The notes under the pieces: generated by a model
Database searches by the model: none
The model's input: only the letters and a program-made list of their open reading frames with translations
Told to the model about the DNA's origin: nothing
Shown here: in pieces, positions 34,116-45,544 of the stretch
How the letters are laid out: each line of letters begins with the position of its first letter
How positions within the stretch are numbered: the first letter of the stretch is position 1
From: Hymenopus coronatus
Taxonomy: Eukaryota > Arthropoda > Insecta > Mantodea > Hymenopodidae
DNA length: 64,000 nucleotides
Assembly (NCBI GenBank): GCA_030762935.1
Contig: CM060887.1
Span: 15,554,501 to 15,618,500 of the forward strand
Direction: 5' to 3'
Translations under genes and position numbers: made by a program

Positions 34116-34529
34116 TTGAGAATAAATGTAATTGTAATACCATAGAACTAGAGCGGTAAATGAAGGGATGTGCTATGGAAATGTACCCAGCTGGTGTTCT
34201 TAGACTTGCTTCGATGAAATAAAATTGTTGATAGTCATGTGTAGCAATTGAGCTTCAGGAAAATTGTCGTACGCCTTTGCTTTCGTTTAGTTGAACAGCT
34301 TTTTATATGAAGGTTTCGTCCTCGGGCAAGCGATGACCTGCAATAAGAAAAAGGAAATTCCTTTCTCGACCACAACTATGTTCCCCGTTTCGCGCAAGGT
34401 CGCTCTCATCAGCCCGCGGGGCTTCATAAACTACACATTTCTTTACACTTGTGACGCCATTCTTCTCGGGCACTCTGCACCTCATGTAGAGGGTGATTAG
34501 TCTAAAAAGCTGCACGCTTAAATACAAAA
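34116..34529. other. No gene recognised
   Basis: 34300-34500 is more GC-rich and open on both strands (34291-34500 plus, 34303-34677 minus, the latter running into HE). No domain was recognised. Confidence 0.3.
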
Positions 34530-35446
34530 CTCTGATGTGTTCCATGCACATGACTTTCTCTACATCTCTGCGACAAATTATTGATAAAAAGCTTATTCTT
34601 CTATTTACTTTTGTTAATCGAGACAAAACATTAGCAGAAATGGTCTTATTGCTAGCTGTTTTAAAAGTAGAAGGCAAATAAGGGAATTCACTAGGCTAAA
34701 GCGACAGTCAATATTTTAGAAGACTGTTGTCATGTGGATGAAATACGCTTCTTTGAATTGCCAGGAGTTGACAAATTCCCGTATGTGAAAAGTATAAGTA
34801 TTTTAAAACTGAAACCAATAACAGTGAAAAAGCCCATCTGGGCAGTGAGGTGGTAGCGTATCTACCTCACATTCATAAGCTCGTGAGTTCGAATCTCGCT
34901 TAGGGTGAGTTACCCGGATAAGGTTTTTTGCGGGGGTTTCCCTTACCCTGAGAAGACGAATGTCGAGTAAGTTTAAGCTCCATGGACCCCGAGATCATCT
35001 GAGCATCATTTCACCAATTTCATTCATTCATCGTCCGATATGGCCAACCAGGTTATAGGACGTTAAAATAAAAAAAAAAAAAGTGAATATCTCAAAAATG
35101 GTCAACCCCACGAAAAAAAAGTTTATCAAATAAATCGTGTATTTAAACGAGATCTACATATTTTGTGTCTATCTCTTACGGTTTACTAGTAATTCAAAAT
35201 TTAGAAACATTCATCAAGAATAAAGAGGTATTCCGAAACTATTCCCAGAAAACTCAATGTGTGTGTGTAAATATCTTTAATATGTGGTATTTTAATCAAA
35301 CTCTTTAGAGCCATTTTTAAGAAAATCAACATTTTCGAAAATTTTGTCCTGTAATGGGTATTGTGGAGTGGGGAGATATACCAAGTTTGGTATTTTATCG
35401 ACTTTTCGTTTTTGAGTTATGTGTTCACAGACACACGGATTTTTGC
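34530..35446 (-). mobile_element. HE repeat interrupted by SINE-A
   Basis: It opens with CTCTGATGTGTTCCATGCAC and runs in order to TTCACAGACACACGGATTTT. SINE-A splits it at 34832-35082. The hairpin end does not follow in the expected orientation: the last 100 bp are inverted (see 35447-35547). Confidence 0.85.
34832..35082 (+). mobile_element. SINE-A, full length
   Basis: Head GGCAGTGAGGTGGTAGCGTA and CTCGTGAGTTCGAATCTCGC, body GAGTTACCCGGATAAGG, CCCTGAGAAGACGAATGTCG, TCATCGTCCGATATGGCCAA and an A tail at 35070-35082. AGTGAA flanks both sides (about 34826-34831 and 35083-35087 region), a short target duplication. Best reference copy of the family in this window. Confidence 0.85.
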
Positions 35447-35547
35447 GTTTTACTTTCTCTACACGTACTGTGTACATAATGTATAGAGAAGGTATTGTAT
35501 TTCACCCAAGAATTCGATACCGAGATTTCACCGGAAATACACGTTTA
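35447..35547 (+). mobile_element. HE hairpin end, inverted
   Basis: TTTTACTTTCTCTACACGTA, the palindrome, AGAGAAGGTATTGTATTTCA and ATTTCACCGGAAATACACG lie in plus orientation directly after a minus-oriented copy that lacks exactly this section. Confidence 0.8.
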
Positions 35548-36069
35548 AAAAAAAAGAAGAAAAAGCATGATGTTGCTCAAGGTCAATGAGGGTAGCAATG
35601 TTAGTGCTTCTTAGCACTGCATTTATTAATATAATCCGCTAATGCTGCCATTTTTAGACTTTTTTCAGAAGTAGTTAAAGAGCATGCGCGCGAAATCTCA
35701 AATTTCAAACTATCGATGTTCTCAACTACAAATTAATATCCACATTACATCGGTCCCGCCTCGGAACGCTGTACTTCATGATGCACGCTACAAACATCCA
35801 CAAAACTACCCTTTCTTTCATAAGACAACTTACACCCTTCAAAAACTAGACTTAATATAATATCAGTTGAGTATCTTTTAAAGATGCGACAGAAACATAC
35901 TCAAGAATATCCCTTATTCCAAACTATCTTACTGGGAAGTTGTTAAACACAAAACATTGAGATCTCTTCATAAACAAACAGTTCATTTCAAATATTTTTT
36001 ACCTTTCACCAACCCTTTTCCAAAGGTAAAAAATAGCCAATATGAAGGTGGGATATATTAGGAACAAAA
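35548..36069 (+). mobile_element. Mostly unassigned; HE core scrap at 35862-35945
   Basis: TTGAGTATCTTTTAAAGATGCGACAGAAAC and the CCTTATTCCAAACTATCTTA stretch at 35862-35945 match the HE core. The rest is unassigned AT-rich DNA. Confidence 0.5.
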
Positions 36070-37186
36070 AACCTCAGGTATTCCATTCACATGACTTTGT
36101 CTAGCTGTTACACAAACAACTTTCCTTACAAAATGTTCTTTTATCTACGACATGCTAATTAAGATTAACATAAGCAGAAATGGTGTTATTCCATGCCTTC
36201 GTATAAGAAAACACTAGGCTAAAACGACAATCAAATCTTTTAAAAGCTCAATGTGAAACAATTGAAGTTCGACTCGCTTTGTATGGCCTACAGCAAATCA
36301 AGAGAGATGAAATGAAACGTCACTTCCCCATTTGAGAAAAGTGTAATTAGCTTAAAACTGTAATCAATAACAAGGAATATCTAAGAAACGGTCAATGAAA
36401 TGAAATAAAATGAAGTGTTCTTTATGGACACTCTTTAACTGCTGTGGTTTTCAGCGCCTCATTCTATACTAGGCGTGAAAGACCGCTTAAGTTTACTCAG
36501 AGGCCTCTCTATCAGGCTTGATGTTCTTTTACGTGCCGTAAATCCACGACGTGGGACCCACGGCTTTACTTTCCTTCTGAATGAAGCCATGCTAAGGATT
36601 TTTACGCCTGAAAAAAATCCATATTCCTCCGCCGGGTTGGTCAGCTCTGCATAAAACGAATATGACATATATTATGTGTTTTAACGAGATCTACATTTTT
36701 GTGTAGTACGTTTTTGTCTATCTCTTACGGTTTACCTTTATGCAAAATTCTGCAAAACTCATCCGGAATAAAGAGGTCTTATATTCCCAGAAAAATCAAA
36801 ATATACACTTTATTTGTGTTGAATATAGCTTTAATATAGGGTATTTTAATCAAAATCGTTAGTCATTTTTGAGAAAAACAAAATTTTCAAAAATGTTTTC
36901 ATGTAAAGGGTACTTCGTGGTGGGAGAATTTTCTTGAAAAGTTTATAGTGTCGCATCCTTAGAAGATATTAAACTCAAATACCTAACAAGTTTGGTTGTT
37001 GTTAACGGTCTTTTCGTTTTTGAGATATGCTGTCCACACACACACACTTTTCTATAAATACTTTTTCGGACTCAGGGGACCTCAAAAGATATTTTTGCTG
37101 TGAAATCTCGACATCGAATTTTTGGGTGAAATACAATACCTTATCTATCTACTAAGTACATTGTATATACAGGCTAGAGAAAGTAA
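36070..37186 (-). mobile_element. HE repeat interrupted by SINE-C
   Basis: It opens with CCTCAGGTATTCCATTCACA and runs to TATACAGGCTAGAGAAAGTA. A headless SINE-C lies at 36416-36640, at the equivalent of the ATGTATATAACATAAATTGT region. About 190 bp at its hairpin end and beyond are repeated at 38037-38224. Confidence 0.85.
36416..36640 (-). mobile_element. SINE-C (minus) inside HE
   Basis: TTCTTTATGGACACTCTTTA, TTTTCAGCGCCTCATTCTAT, ATCAGGCTTGATGTTCTTTT, TTCTGAATGAAGCCATGCTA and TCCTCCGCCGGGTTGG are in order; the head is cut inside the box-B region. Confidence 0.8.
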
Positions 37187-37214
37187 AAATACTCCGTTAA
37201 AATTATTGTTCATT

Positions 37215-38036
37215 ATTACTTTCTCTACACGTACTATGTATGTATAGAGAAGGTATTGTAATGCACCCAAAAATTCGATACCTAGATTTCACCGGAAATA
37301 CATGTTTTGAGATCCCCCGAATCCAAAAAGAGCATTTTTAGAAAAACGTCTGTGTGTCTGTGGGTAGTATTGGCATTTAGGTTTGGTATCTTCAAAGGAT
37401 GCGACTCAAAGATTTCCAAGCAAATCCCCCACCTCCAACTACCCTTTACATGGAATTTTTTTCGAAAATGTTGATTTTCTCAAAAATGATTTTCTCTCTA
37501 ACGATTCTGATTAAAATATCGTATATGAAAGATATTTACCTGGCAAATTAAATGTATATCTTGAATTTTCTAGGAATAGCCTCTGAAGACTACTTTATTC
37601 TGGATGAATTTTACAGAATTTTGCATAACTGCTAAACCGTTAGAGATGGACATAAACTTACATGATAAAAAAATAGAGCAAATTAAAACACACAGTTTAT
37701 GTAGTATTCATTTTTTTCGTGGAGCTGATCGTTTTGAAATATTCCTTGTTATTGGTTTCAGCTTTGAAAAACTTATACTTTTCTCTTACAGGAATTTGTC
37801 AGCTCCTGTCCATAGAAACAAAGGAACTTCAGTCACGTAGCAACCAGCTTTTGACTATCACTTTAACCTATAGTACTCCCTTATTTCGTTTCTACTTACA
37901 AGGAAGCAAGTAATAAGACTATTTCTGCTATTTTTTTCTTAATTAGTATGAAGTAAATAGACGCATAGGCTTTTTAACAATATTTTGTTGCAGAGATGTA
38001 GAGAAAGCTGTGTGAATGGAACACATCAGATTTTTT
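37215..38036 (+). mobile_element. HE repeat, full length, between direct duplications
   Basis: TTACTTTCTCTACACGTACT to GAACACATCAGATTTTTT. The GTCTGTGTGTCTGTGGG microsatellite is short and about 30 bp after it are missing. The sequences on the two sides (37022-37213 and 38037-38224) are similar direct repeats. Confidence 0.9.
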
Positions 38037-38224
38037 AGATATGCTGTCCACACACATAGACTCTTTTCTAGAAATACTTTTTCGGACTCAGGGGAACTCA
38101 ACGAGATATTTCCGGTGAAATCTCGACATCGAATTTTGAGTGGAAGACAATACCTTATCTATCCACTATGTACATACAGGCTAGAGAGAGTAAAACTACT
38201 CCAAGTTAAAATGATTGTTCATTT
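38037..38224 (-). mobile_element. Duplicated HE hairpin end plus flank
   Basis: AGATATGCTGTCCACACACA, TACTTTTTCGGACTCAGGGG, CTCGACATCGAATTTTGAG, TACCTTATCTATCCACTATG and the non-HE flank TAAAATGATTGTTCATT match 37022-37213, including the odd CAGGCTAGAGA variant. Confidence 0.85.
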
Positions 38225-38687
38225 TTTGAGTGACGTAAACCCGTAACTGAATGTGTGGTATATAAAGGAGAGCTGTCACATTTACCGTAACCACGTCCCT
38301 TAATGGCATTGACATTCTTTGTGGGTGGAAGGCGGTTAAACCGTAACTAGACCGTGTAGCATTGCAGCAGAGGACATTGTTGTTCTGTACTCTTCAATGA
38401 GCTGAACCATTATTATAGGTTACGATACATTCTAATAAAGTCTAGCGTAACACGTTACGCTGTACTGGCTACGTGCCAGCAATCAAGGAGCTTGCATTCA
38501 TACCAAGCCAAAACATTACTTCAATGTGGCATTCGTATAAACGATCTATTCCTGCATAATTGCCATTGTACACAGTGTTTAGTGTATACCTTGGGCTTCT
38601 TAAGAATGGCGGTGTTTAGCGTGGCGCAAAATAAAGTTTAGTTTTGCTAATGCTCTTTTTAAAGGCATTTTTACTGTCCAAATTAAC
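38225..38687. other. No gene recognised
   Basis: Low-copy sequence; nothing recognised. Confidence 0.3.
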
Positions 38688-39243
38688 TTTACTTTCTCTG
38701 CCAGTAGTATACTAGTATCATCAAAAAATTCGATACCGAGATTTAACGGAAATACAAGTTTTGAGGATCTCTGAATCTAAAACAATGTTGATGTGTTCCA
38801 TTCATATGACTTCCCCAATAGTTAAAAAGCATATTTCTCTGTTTACTTTATGATAATCGAGATAAACATTAGCAGAAATTGTCTTAATTACTTGCTTCCC
38901 TGTAAGTAGAAGGAAAATAAGTGAATGCATTAGGCTAAAGTGATAGTCAAAAGTTGGTTGCCATGTGGTTGAAATCCGTTTGTATGCAGGGCCAGGAGTT
39001 TACAACGTTCTGTGTGAGAAAAGTTTAAGTGTTGTAAATCTGAAACAAATAACAAGGAATATCTCAAAAATGGTCAATTCCAGGACAGAAAAAAAAAGCA
39101 AATTTTAACGTGATCTACATTTTTGTTGTCATTTCTGCTAATTTTTTCTCAATTACATGAAGTAAATAGAAGAATAAGCATTTTAACAATAATTTATTAC
39201 ACAGATGTAGAGAAATTAATGTGATTGGAACACATCAGATATT
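38688..39243. mobile_element. Mosaic of three HE pieces
   Basis: 38688-38784 is a plus-oriented hairpin end with a decayed palindrome. 38787-39125 is a minus-oriented non-hairpin third (TGATGTGTTCCATTCATATG to CTCAAAAATGGTCAATTCC). 39126-39243 is a plus-oriented non-hairpin end (ATTTCTGCTAATTTTTTCTC to GGAACACATCAGAT). The minus piece probably inserted into, or recombined with, a plus copy that lost its core. Confidence 0.75.
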
Positions 39244-39561
39244 TATAAACAAATCATCAGTTTTTGAAAAATCATGAGTTTTGGGAAGTACAAAAATTAA
39301 TAATTTTTCTCCAGTAATTAGCGCTACTATAAAAATGTAATATAGCAGAACTCATTTTCAGTAAAACTGGATGTGTCTATGTCATTTTTAAAAATGCATC
39401 ACATGGCTCATTACCTATAATTAGAACAATTAATTTATACAATATAAAATTATTATTTAAACAATTTTATGCACAACTGGTATAAGTCTAAACAAAAAAA
39501 GGTATTACATTCAGTGAATTTTCTAAATGTCACAAATGCACCAGTTAATGCCCAGGTTGGA
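39244..39561. other. No gene recognised
   Basis: AT-rich; nothing recognised. Confidence 0.3.
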
Positions 39562-39745
39562 TATATAACAGACTCTTGTTTTGCAGTTATGTTGATCACA
39601 GCCACGTGGACGGATATGCGAACGCAGACCTTTTTCTAAAACTTATTTTTTCCACTAGGGAACCTAAATCAAGGATTTCTATCGAACTTTTGGGTGGGCT
39701 GCAATGTCTTCTCTGCCTATCAGCTATATACGTGCTAGAAAATGA
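39562..39745 (-). mobile_element. HE repeat, diverged hairpin end
   Basis: GTTTTGCAGTTATGTTGATC, GACCTTTTTCTAAAACTTAT, ATCGAACTTTTGGGTGGGCT and CTTCTCTGCCTATC keep the spacing of the family with many changes. Open frames at 39576-39827 and 39596-40029 overlap it and are chance. Confidence 0.5.
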
Positions 39746-40150
39746 AGAAAGTACACAGTTACATTGCTGGAAATGGCAGAGTAACAAACCCCAATGGAAG
39801 GACGAAGGGGAAGAGCTGCGCACCTGACGGAAACAGATGGTTGAGTGCAATGCAGTATGAGTAACAAGTATTGAGCAGGCACCAGACACAGACAACACCT
39901 TAAGGGTAAACAAAGCCACCGTACCATAGTAAATTCCTTAATAACAAAAAACCAGTGAGTTAAATTACAAAACCTACGGTTAAAAACAGAAGAGGAGAAA
40001 TAATCGTCCACAAAATACATTGACTTCAAACAGAAGAAATGCTGTACCCGGTTAAATTGTTAAATGTAGTATAACAGCAGAACTATTGCTTTTATTCTCT
40101 ATAAATTGATATTTACCATGATTCATTTGCTCAAAACTTAAAATAAAAAA
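39746..40150. other. No gene recognised
   Basis: Nothing recognised. Confidence 0.3.
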
Positions 40151-40932
40151 ATCTGATGTGTTCCATTTAAACGTTCTCTACATTTCTTACAATTATTGTC
40201 AATAAGCTTATTCTTCTAGCTACTTCATGCTAGTCGAGATAAACATTAACAGAAATGGTTTTATTACTTAGTTCCTTATTAGTAGGAGGGAAATGAGGGA
40301 TTTCACTAAGCTAAACAGACAGTCAAATGTTTTAAAATGTTGTTGCCATGGGATTGCAATCCGGTCCTTTGCGTGGCCAGGAGTTGACAAGTTTTCTATG
40401 AGTATTTTAAAACTGAAATCAATAACAAGGAATATCTCGAAAGCGGTCAATTCTATGAAAAAAAAATGTATATGACGTAAATTGTGTGTTTTAAAGACAT
40501 CTACATTTCAACTTCTTACGGTTTTTACCAGTTATGTAACATTCAGAAAAATTCATCCAGAATAAAGAGGTCTTCAGAAGCTATTCCCAGAAAATTCAAG
40601 ATTAAATAGCTTTAATGTACGGCATTTTAATCAAAATCGCTACAGCCATTTTTGGGACGGTCAATATTTCAATTTTAATTTGGCGTGAGGAGATTTTCTT
40701 GGAAAGCTTCGTGTCGCATTCTTGGAAGATACCAAAGTTAAATACATATTTGATATTTACGAGATTTTAGTTTTTGAGCTATGCTATCCACAGCCACACA
40801 CGCGAAAGTTTTTCCAAAAGTGCTTTTTTGGACTCAAGGGACCCTCAAAACATATATTTCCAATGAAATCTCGACATCGAACAATTACCTTCTTCACACA
40901 CTACGTACATAGTATGAGTAGAAAAAGTAAAA
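40151..40932 (-). mobile_element. HE repeat, near full length
   Basis: ATCTGATGTGTTCCATTTAA to CTACGTACATAGTATGAGTA. A section near AGTTATGTAACATTCAG and the first subterminal word are altered. Confidence 0.85.
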
Positions 40933-40939
40933 ATGTAGT

Positions 40940-41210
40940 ACTCGTTCAAACACACAATTTATGTCCACTGCATTATTTTGTTTAGTTAAGCATTTCCGAG
41001 ATATTCCTTGTTGGGTTACATTTCCAAATCCATATGCATAGAGAACGACATTTCAATGTCATCACTTAGCGGCCAGCTTTAAAGAGATTTGACTATCCCT
41101 TATTTCTCTTTTACCTACAAGGAAATGAGTAATAAGATCATTTCTGCTCAATGATTTTCTCGGTTAGCATGAAGTAGGATAAACTTTTTCTAAAATACTA
41201 TAACAAAAAA
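40940..41210 (+). mobile_element. HE repeat, partial
   Basis: It starts in the core (TCAAACACACAATTTATGTC) just past a minus copy and ends near AGCATGAAGTAGGATAAAC. The inverted neighbour makes a loose palindromic arrangement. Confidence 0.7.
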
Positions 41211-41654
41211 GCCGAAATTTCTGTTAAATTCGCTCTATTGTCACTAGGATACTCCACATAATGCAATTTACCCTTGATACCCAAATAACTGCGACATTGC
41301 GTTCAGTCGCGTTTTAGCTGTCGTCACTCACTAGGTTAGCTTTTAACTATCGACAGTGTCGGTCTCTCTTAAGTGGTCCCGTAGCTGGGCTCCGAAAGAT
41401 CCAATTGTAGAAATTACGGGAAATCACGTGTTAGCTATTTCAAAATAGATTACTCTGAAAGTGGATTTCTCTAGATGTAGAGATAAAAAAATTCCAGATA
41501 TCTGGCAGGTCAAACACACAAAGGTCTTTGTGTCCTTACGCTCTATTGTTAGAGCAGGCTAGGCAGCTGGGTCCTCAACGGACTCCACCGTCATTACATT
41601 CATTTGAAAACTGGTAGAGAAATTCGTGTGAAAATAACATAACAGATTATTTTA
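41211..41654. other. No gene; possible HE end at 41612-41650
   Basis: GGTAGAGAAATTCGTGTGAA and AACATAACAGATTATTTT at 41612-41652 resemble the non-hairpin end of HE. The rest is unassigned. Confidence 0.4.
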
Positions 41655-42070
41655 CTATTCTCAAACACAAATGAATTTCAAGGCCATCACGTAGTGATCA
41701 GTTCTTGCAAGATCTGGCTGTCGCTTTAGCTTAATGTAATATTTCCGTTGTACCTACAAGGAAATAAGCAATAAGGCCATTTCTGCTAACGTGTATCTCT
41801 TTTTTGTGGTGTTTAACGCCCGAATTTACTACTAGGGCCCCACAGGCGATGACACTGGGATACTTGGAATGATGATGGAGCACCAGTGGAATGCGCCGCT
41901 TTGTTCATCACAAATCTCACATGCCATCGCTTTTTTTTTTTAAACAGTACTGGAGTCTGGTTAGCGCGGCCAACGCTTATCTCAATCAGCATGAGGTAAA
42001 TAGAGGAATAAGCTTTTGAGAGAATAGTCTGTTATACGAGTAGAATAGTGAGTGTCAATGGTATTATAAC
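41655..42070 (+). mobile_element. HE repeat fragment interrupted by SINE-B
   Basis: Before the interruption: CATCACGTAGTGATCAG, TACCTACAAGGAAATAAGCA. After it: CTCAATCAGCATGAGGTAAA, AAGCTTTTGAGAGAATAGTC. SINE-B fills 41803-41985. Confidence 0.7.
41803..41985 (-). mobile_element. SINE-B, shortened
   Basis: GTGTTTAACGCCCGAATTTA, GGAGCACCAGTGGAATGCGC, CATCACAAATCTCACATGCC. The head region is replaced by a T run and CTGGTTAGCGCGGCCAACG. The middle GGGGAAACCGGAGAA part is deleted. Confidence 0.75.
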
Positions 42071-42351
42071 TCCAGGGCATCAATGGCGTAGCAAAGCTGA
42101 GCTGGTGATATATTGGGATTTTCGTTGCCCTGCCTGTGTAAACAAACAGAACCCGTGCTAAATCTTTCATATAACTCTCGATATTACCTCTTCCTCAATG
42201 GTCTGCTTGGATGTTCGTGGCTCTTTCCTTACAAGAGACAGCAAGCAACACCCTTCAACACCCAGTAAAGCTTCAGATTAACGTCTCTTTCCACTGATTT
42301 ATACAGCAGCATTTCGGAGATATTGGGCACTTCAATCACTCTCTCTTTATT
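42071..42351. other. No gene recognised
   Basis: Nothing recognised. Confidence 0.3.
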
Positions 42352-43197
42352 ATTACTTTCTCTACACGTACTATGTGTATCTTGTAAAGAGAAGGTATTG
42401 CATTCCACCCAAAAATTCGATATCGAGATTTCACAGGGAATACATGTTTTACGTTCCCCTGAATCCAAAAAAAAAAGTATTTATAGAAAAATGTCCGTGT
42501 ATGTGTGTCCATGTGTCTGTGAACACGATAACTCAAAAACGAAAAGTCGGTAAAACACCAAAGTTAGTATTTAAGTTTAGTATCTTCCAGGGATGCGACA
42601 CGAAGATTTTGAGAAAAATCCCCCACCCCAAACTACCCTTTACATGGAACTTTTTTCAAAATGTTTGATTTTCTTAAAAATGGCTCTAACGATTTTGATT
42701 AAAATACCGTATATTAAAGATATTTACCTAAAAAATAAAATGTATATCTTGAACTTTATAAGAATGGCCTATAATTTATTCTGGATGAATCTTACGGAAT
42801 TCTGCAACTGCTAAACGGTAAGAGATGGACAAAAACTTGCCACACACAAAATGTAGAGCACGTTAAAACACACAATTTATGTTATATACATTTTTTCGTG
42901 GAGTTTGTCGTTTTTGTGATATTCCTTGTTTTTTGGTTTCACCTATAAAAACACACTTTTCTCATACAGGAATTTGTCAACTCCTGTCCGTACAAACAAA
43001 GGAACTTCAGTCACATAGCAATCAGCTTTTGACTATCACTTTAACCTAGGGTACTCCCTTATTTGGCTTTTACTTACAAGGAAGCAAGTAATAAGACTAT
43101 TTCTGCTAATTTTTTCTCGATTAGCATAAAGTAAATAGAGGCATAAACTTTTTAACAATAATTTATTGCAGAGATGTAGAACACATCAGATTTTTTA
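42352..43197 (+). mobile_element. HE repeat, full length
   Basis: TTACTTTCTCTACACGTACT to GAACACATCAGATTTTTT. The right half of the palindrome is changed (TCTTGTAAAGAGAAGG), and a small deletion joins GATGTAG to AACACATCAG, removing the AGAAAGTCATGTGAATGG section. Confidence 0.9.
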
Positions 43198-43416
43198 TTT
43201 TACATCATGTTCCGACTTGTAAGAAGAGGCAGAACATACGAAATGCTAGTTTTCAGGAATGATTATGAAGATATTTGATTTTGGAGAGTGATGAAGATGA
43301 CACACAGCGCTGAGTTTTCAGATTACTTTGCTCAGTGGAGTGCAAGATTACGTTAGACGCAGCTTCTCCCAGAAGTTCCAAGAGTTTTGCATCCCAATGA
43401 TCCATTCATCTTCACT

Positions 43417-43890
43417 TCAGAGATTAGACGCACCTGCCTGCTCCATCAATTCCTCCCATCTTCTTCTAGAACACCCTACATCTCTTCTTCCGCAAAGATT
43501 TTATCTTCTAGTTAAAGTCGGTATTCTTTCTTCACTCATTCTATTAAGGTGTTCTTTCCAATTTGTTTATATTCTTCTATTTTGTCTTGTGATTTATATA
43601 TACCTAATTCCGCTAGATTTTATTTTTAATTTCTTATTAAATCTCGCCTGGTGCACTCTTTTAACTCTTCTTAAAACCTCATTTCTGTTGCCTGTAGTTT
43701 ACTTTTAACCCTTTCTTTTAGTATCTAGAACTCGCTTCCACACATGACCGCTGGAACTGCAGCAATTTTGTAAATTTTCAAATTTGTTTCTTCCCTTGTG
43801 TTATTATTTTATGTTCTTGGTTCCACATATATGCTGAAACTTACTAATCTTGTTTTCTATATCCTTATCTAGATCCCGGTGATCTATTCC
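43417..43890 (-). pseudogene. RTE-like LINE reverse transcriptase C-terminus
   Basis: Minus-strand frames contain, in order, ENKISKFQHICGT, KIAAVPAVMCGSE, KLQATEMRF, EELKECTRRDLIR, ELGIYKSQDKIEEYK, NWKEHLNRMSEERIP and GRRDVGCSRRRWEELMEQAG, ending at a TGA complementary to 43417-43419. This order is typical of the last 150-200 residues of RTE-like endonuclease-reverse transcriptases common in insect genomes (usual forms: VPVLLYGSETW, LQATEMRFLR, WKEHLERM, GRRDVGRPRKRW). At least three in-frame stops and two frameshifts show it is dead. The endonuclease and polymerase core are missing. An (ATT)n tract at 43897-43921 lies beside it. Confidence 0.8.
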
Positions 43891-43921
43891 ATCATATTAT
43901 TATTATTAATATTATTATTAT

Positions 43922-44277
43922 GTCAATTACCTAGAGCCGATTCCTGAGAAAGCACATTTAGAGTGCTTTTGGAATGTAAAGGGTCAGTCACGGTCTAAGA
44001 GAAGCTAGAAAGCATAGTACTTTATAACAAAGAGCTACCAGAGCGTAACAATAAATTCCACCATTGTTACGGTTTCCTGACTTAAGATGATAAGGTGTTA
44101 ACTTGGAGAGCTTGTGTTACAAAAATATGTTTCTATTTGAAGTCCTTCCATATCACACAGTTTATCAGTAATGCAGAATTATGTAAATTCCATACAGGAA
44201 AGAAAGGTATAGATAGGTTTATTTTGGTAAAGACATGAACATGCATAGCAACAACAGAAATAATAACAATCTGACAT
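43922..44277. other. No gene recognised
   Basis: Nothing recognised. Confidence 0.3.
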
Positions 44278-45000
44278 GCAACACTCACATGATATTCTCT
44301 ACTCTATAACAAATTTTTGTACACCTTTTATGCTAATCGAAATAAAGATTAACAGAAACGGTTTATATACATTATTTCCTTATAGGTTCAAGGGAATATG
44401 GGAATAAACATTTGGCTAAGGTGATAGCCAACATTTTTAAGGGAAAGTTGCTATGTGGTGGCTTCGAAATTTCTTTTATCTATTGAACAGGATAAAAGAT
44501 ACTTATCATTATTTAATAATAGAAAAAGAATAAGGATTTGCCATTTGAGAAACATACAAGTATTGGAAAAGTTAAATTAATAGCAAGGAACAACTTGGAA
44601 ATTGTCAACTAAAACATAGTAAATATATTTACACTTTTTGTGTAGACTATTTGTCTGTCTCCTATGTTTACCGGCCAAAAAGTCCAGAACTAAGAATACT
44701 TCCGAGACTATTCCCACAAAATCAAGATTTTTTTAGCTTAACGTCCTTTAACCTGGTTGGTCATATCGGACGATGAATGAAATTGGTGAAATGATGGTCA
44801 TATGATATCGGGGTCCATGAAGCTTAAAGTTACCCGACATTCGTCTTCTCAGGATAAGGGAAAACCCCGAAAAAACCCTTATCCGAGTAACTCACCCTAA
44901 ACGAGATTCGAACTCATCCCAGGCGGGCGCAGAGAAATCTTTACATCGAATTTTTGGGTGGAATGCAACATTTTCCCTAACTAGGAGAGAAAGAATTACA
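44278..45000 (-). mobile_element. HE repeat, diverged, interrupted by SINE-A
   Basis: CAACACTCACATGATATTCTC to CTATTCCCACAAAATCAAGA (44712), then SINE-A at 44720-44925, then the last section GAAATCTTTACATCGAATTT and a hairpin remnant up to 45000. The part between (microsatellite side of the core) is deleted. Confidence 0.75.
44720..44925 (-). mobile_element. SINE-A (minus), head truncated
   Basis: TTTAACCTGGTTGGTCATAT, CGGACGATGAATGAAATTGG, TTCTCAGGATAAGGGAAAAC and ACGAGATTCGAACTCATCCC. The A-box part is missing. Confidence 0.8.
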
Positions 45001-45211
45001 ATGCCGGTCATATAAATAAGACTGTTCTTTCATGTCTTTCATTTAAAATAAAGCAAGTAAACATTTGACTAATGGTACATACGTGTACACCATTAGTTTT
45101 GACCCTAGCCATCACCAGGCAATACATAAACCTAAAACAATTACAAAATCAACTTTTTAGCTACAACAGTATCATCTTCCAATTGTCCCACTCACTAAAC
45201 TCTTCCGTGTG

Positions 45212-45431
45212 TTTTTTAAATAGTATTTAACGCCCGCTTTTACTACAATGGCACCGCAGGCGATAACACTGATGACAATGGCATAAAGATGGAGCATCGG
45301 TGGAATGCTATGGCGGAGGAAACCGGAGAACATGGAGAAAACCCGCCTTTGCGCCGCTTTGTCCACCTAAAATCCCACTTCTGCGATCGATCCCGGGCCG
45401 CCTCGACCACTTGGCCACGGCACGGCCGGCA
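45212..45431 (-). mobile_element. SINE-B with 10-bp target duplication
   Basis: CTTCCGTGTG at 45202-45211 repeats at 45432-45441. The body has TATTTAACGCCCGCTTTTAC, GATGGAGCATCGGTGGAATG and GAAACCGGAGAACATGGAGA; the head (CGACCACTTGGCCACGGC) is shortened. The target word resembles the CCGTGTGTG edge of the HE microsatellite. Confidence 0.85.
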
Positions 45432-45544
45432 CTTCCGTGTGCTTATTACACTTCAGGATAAAATATCTTTAACACTTGAGTTCCTCCTAGCCTTTAAAGT
45501 TAATAAAAGTATTCTCATTGCCAATTTTTATTTTGTAAAATATT

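Noticed and set aside
39576..40029. Plus and minus frames of 83-107 codons
   Set aside because: They overlap a diverged HE end and each other in antisense.
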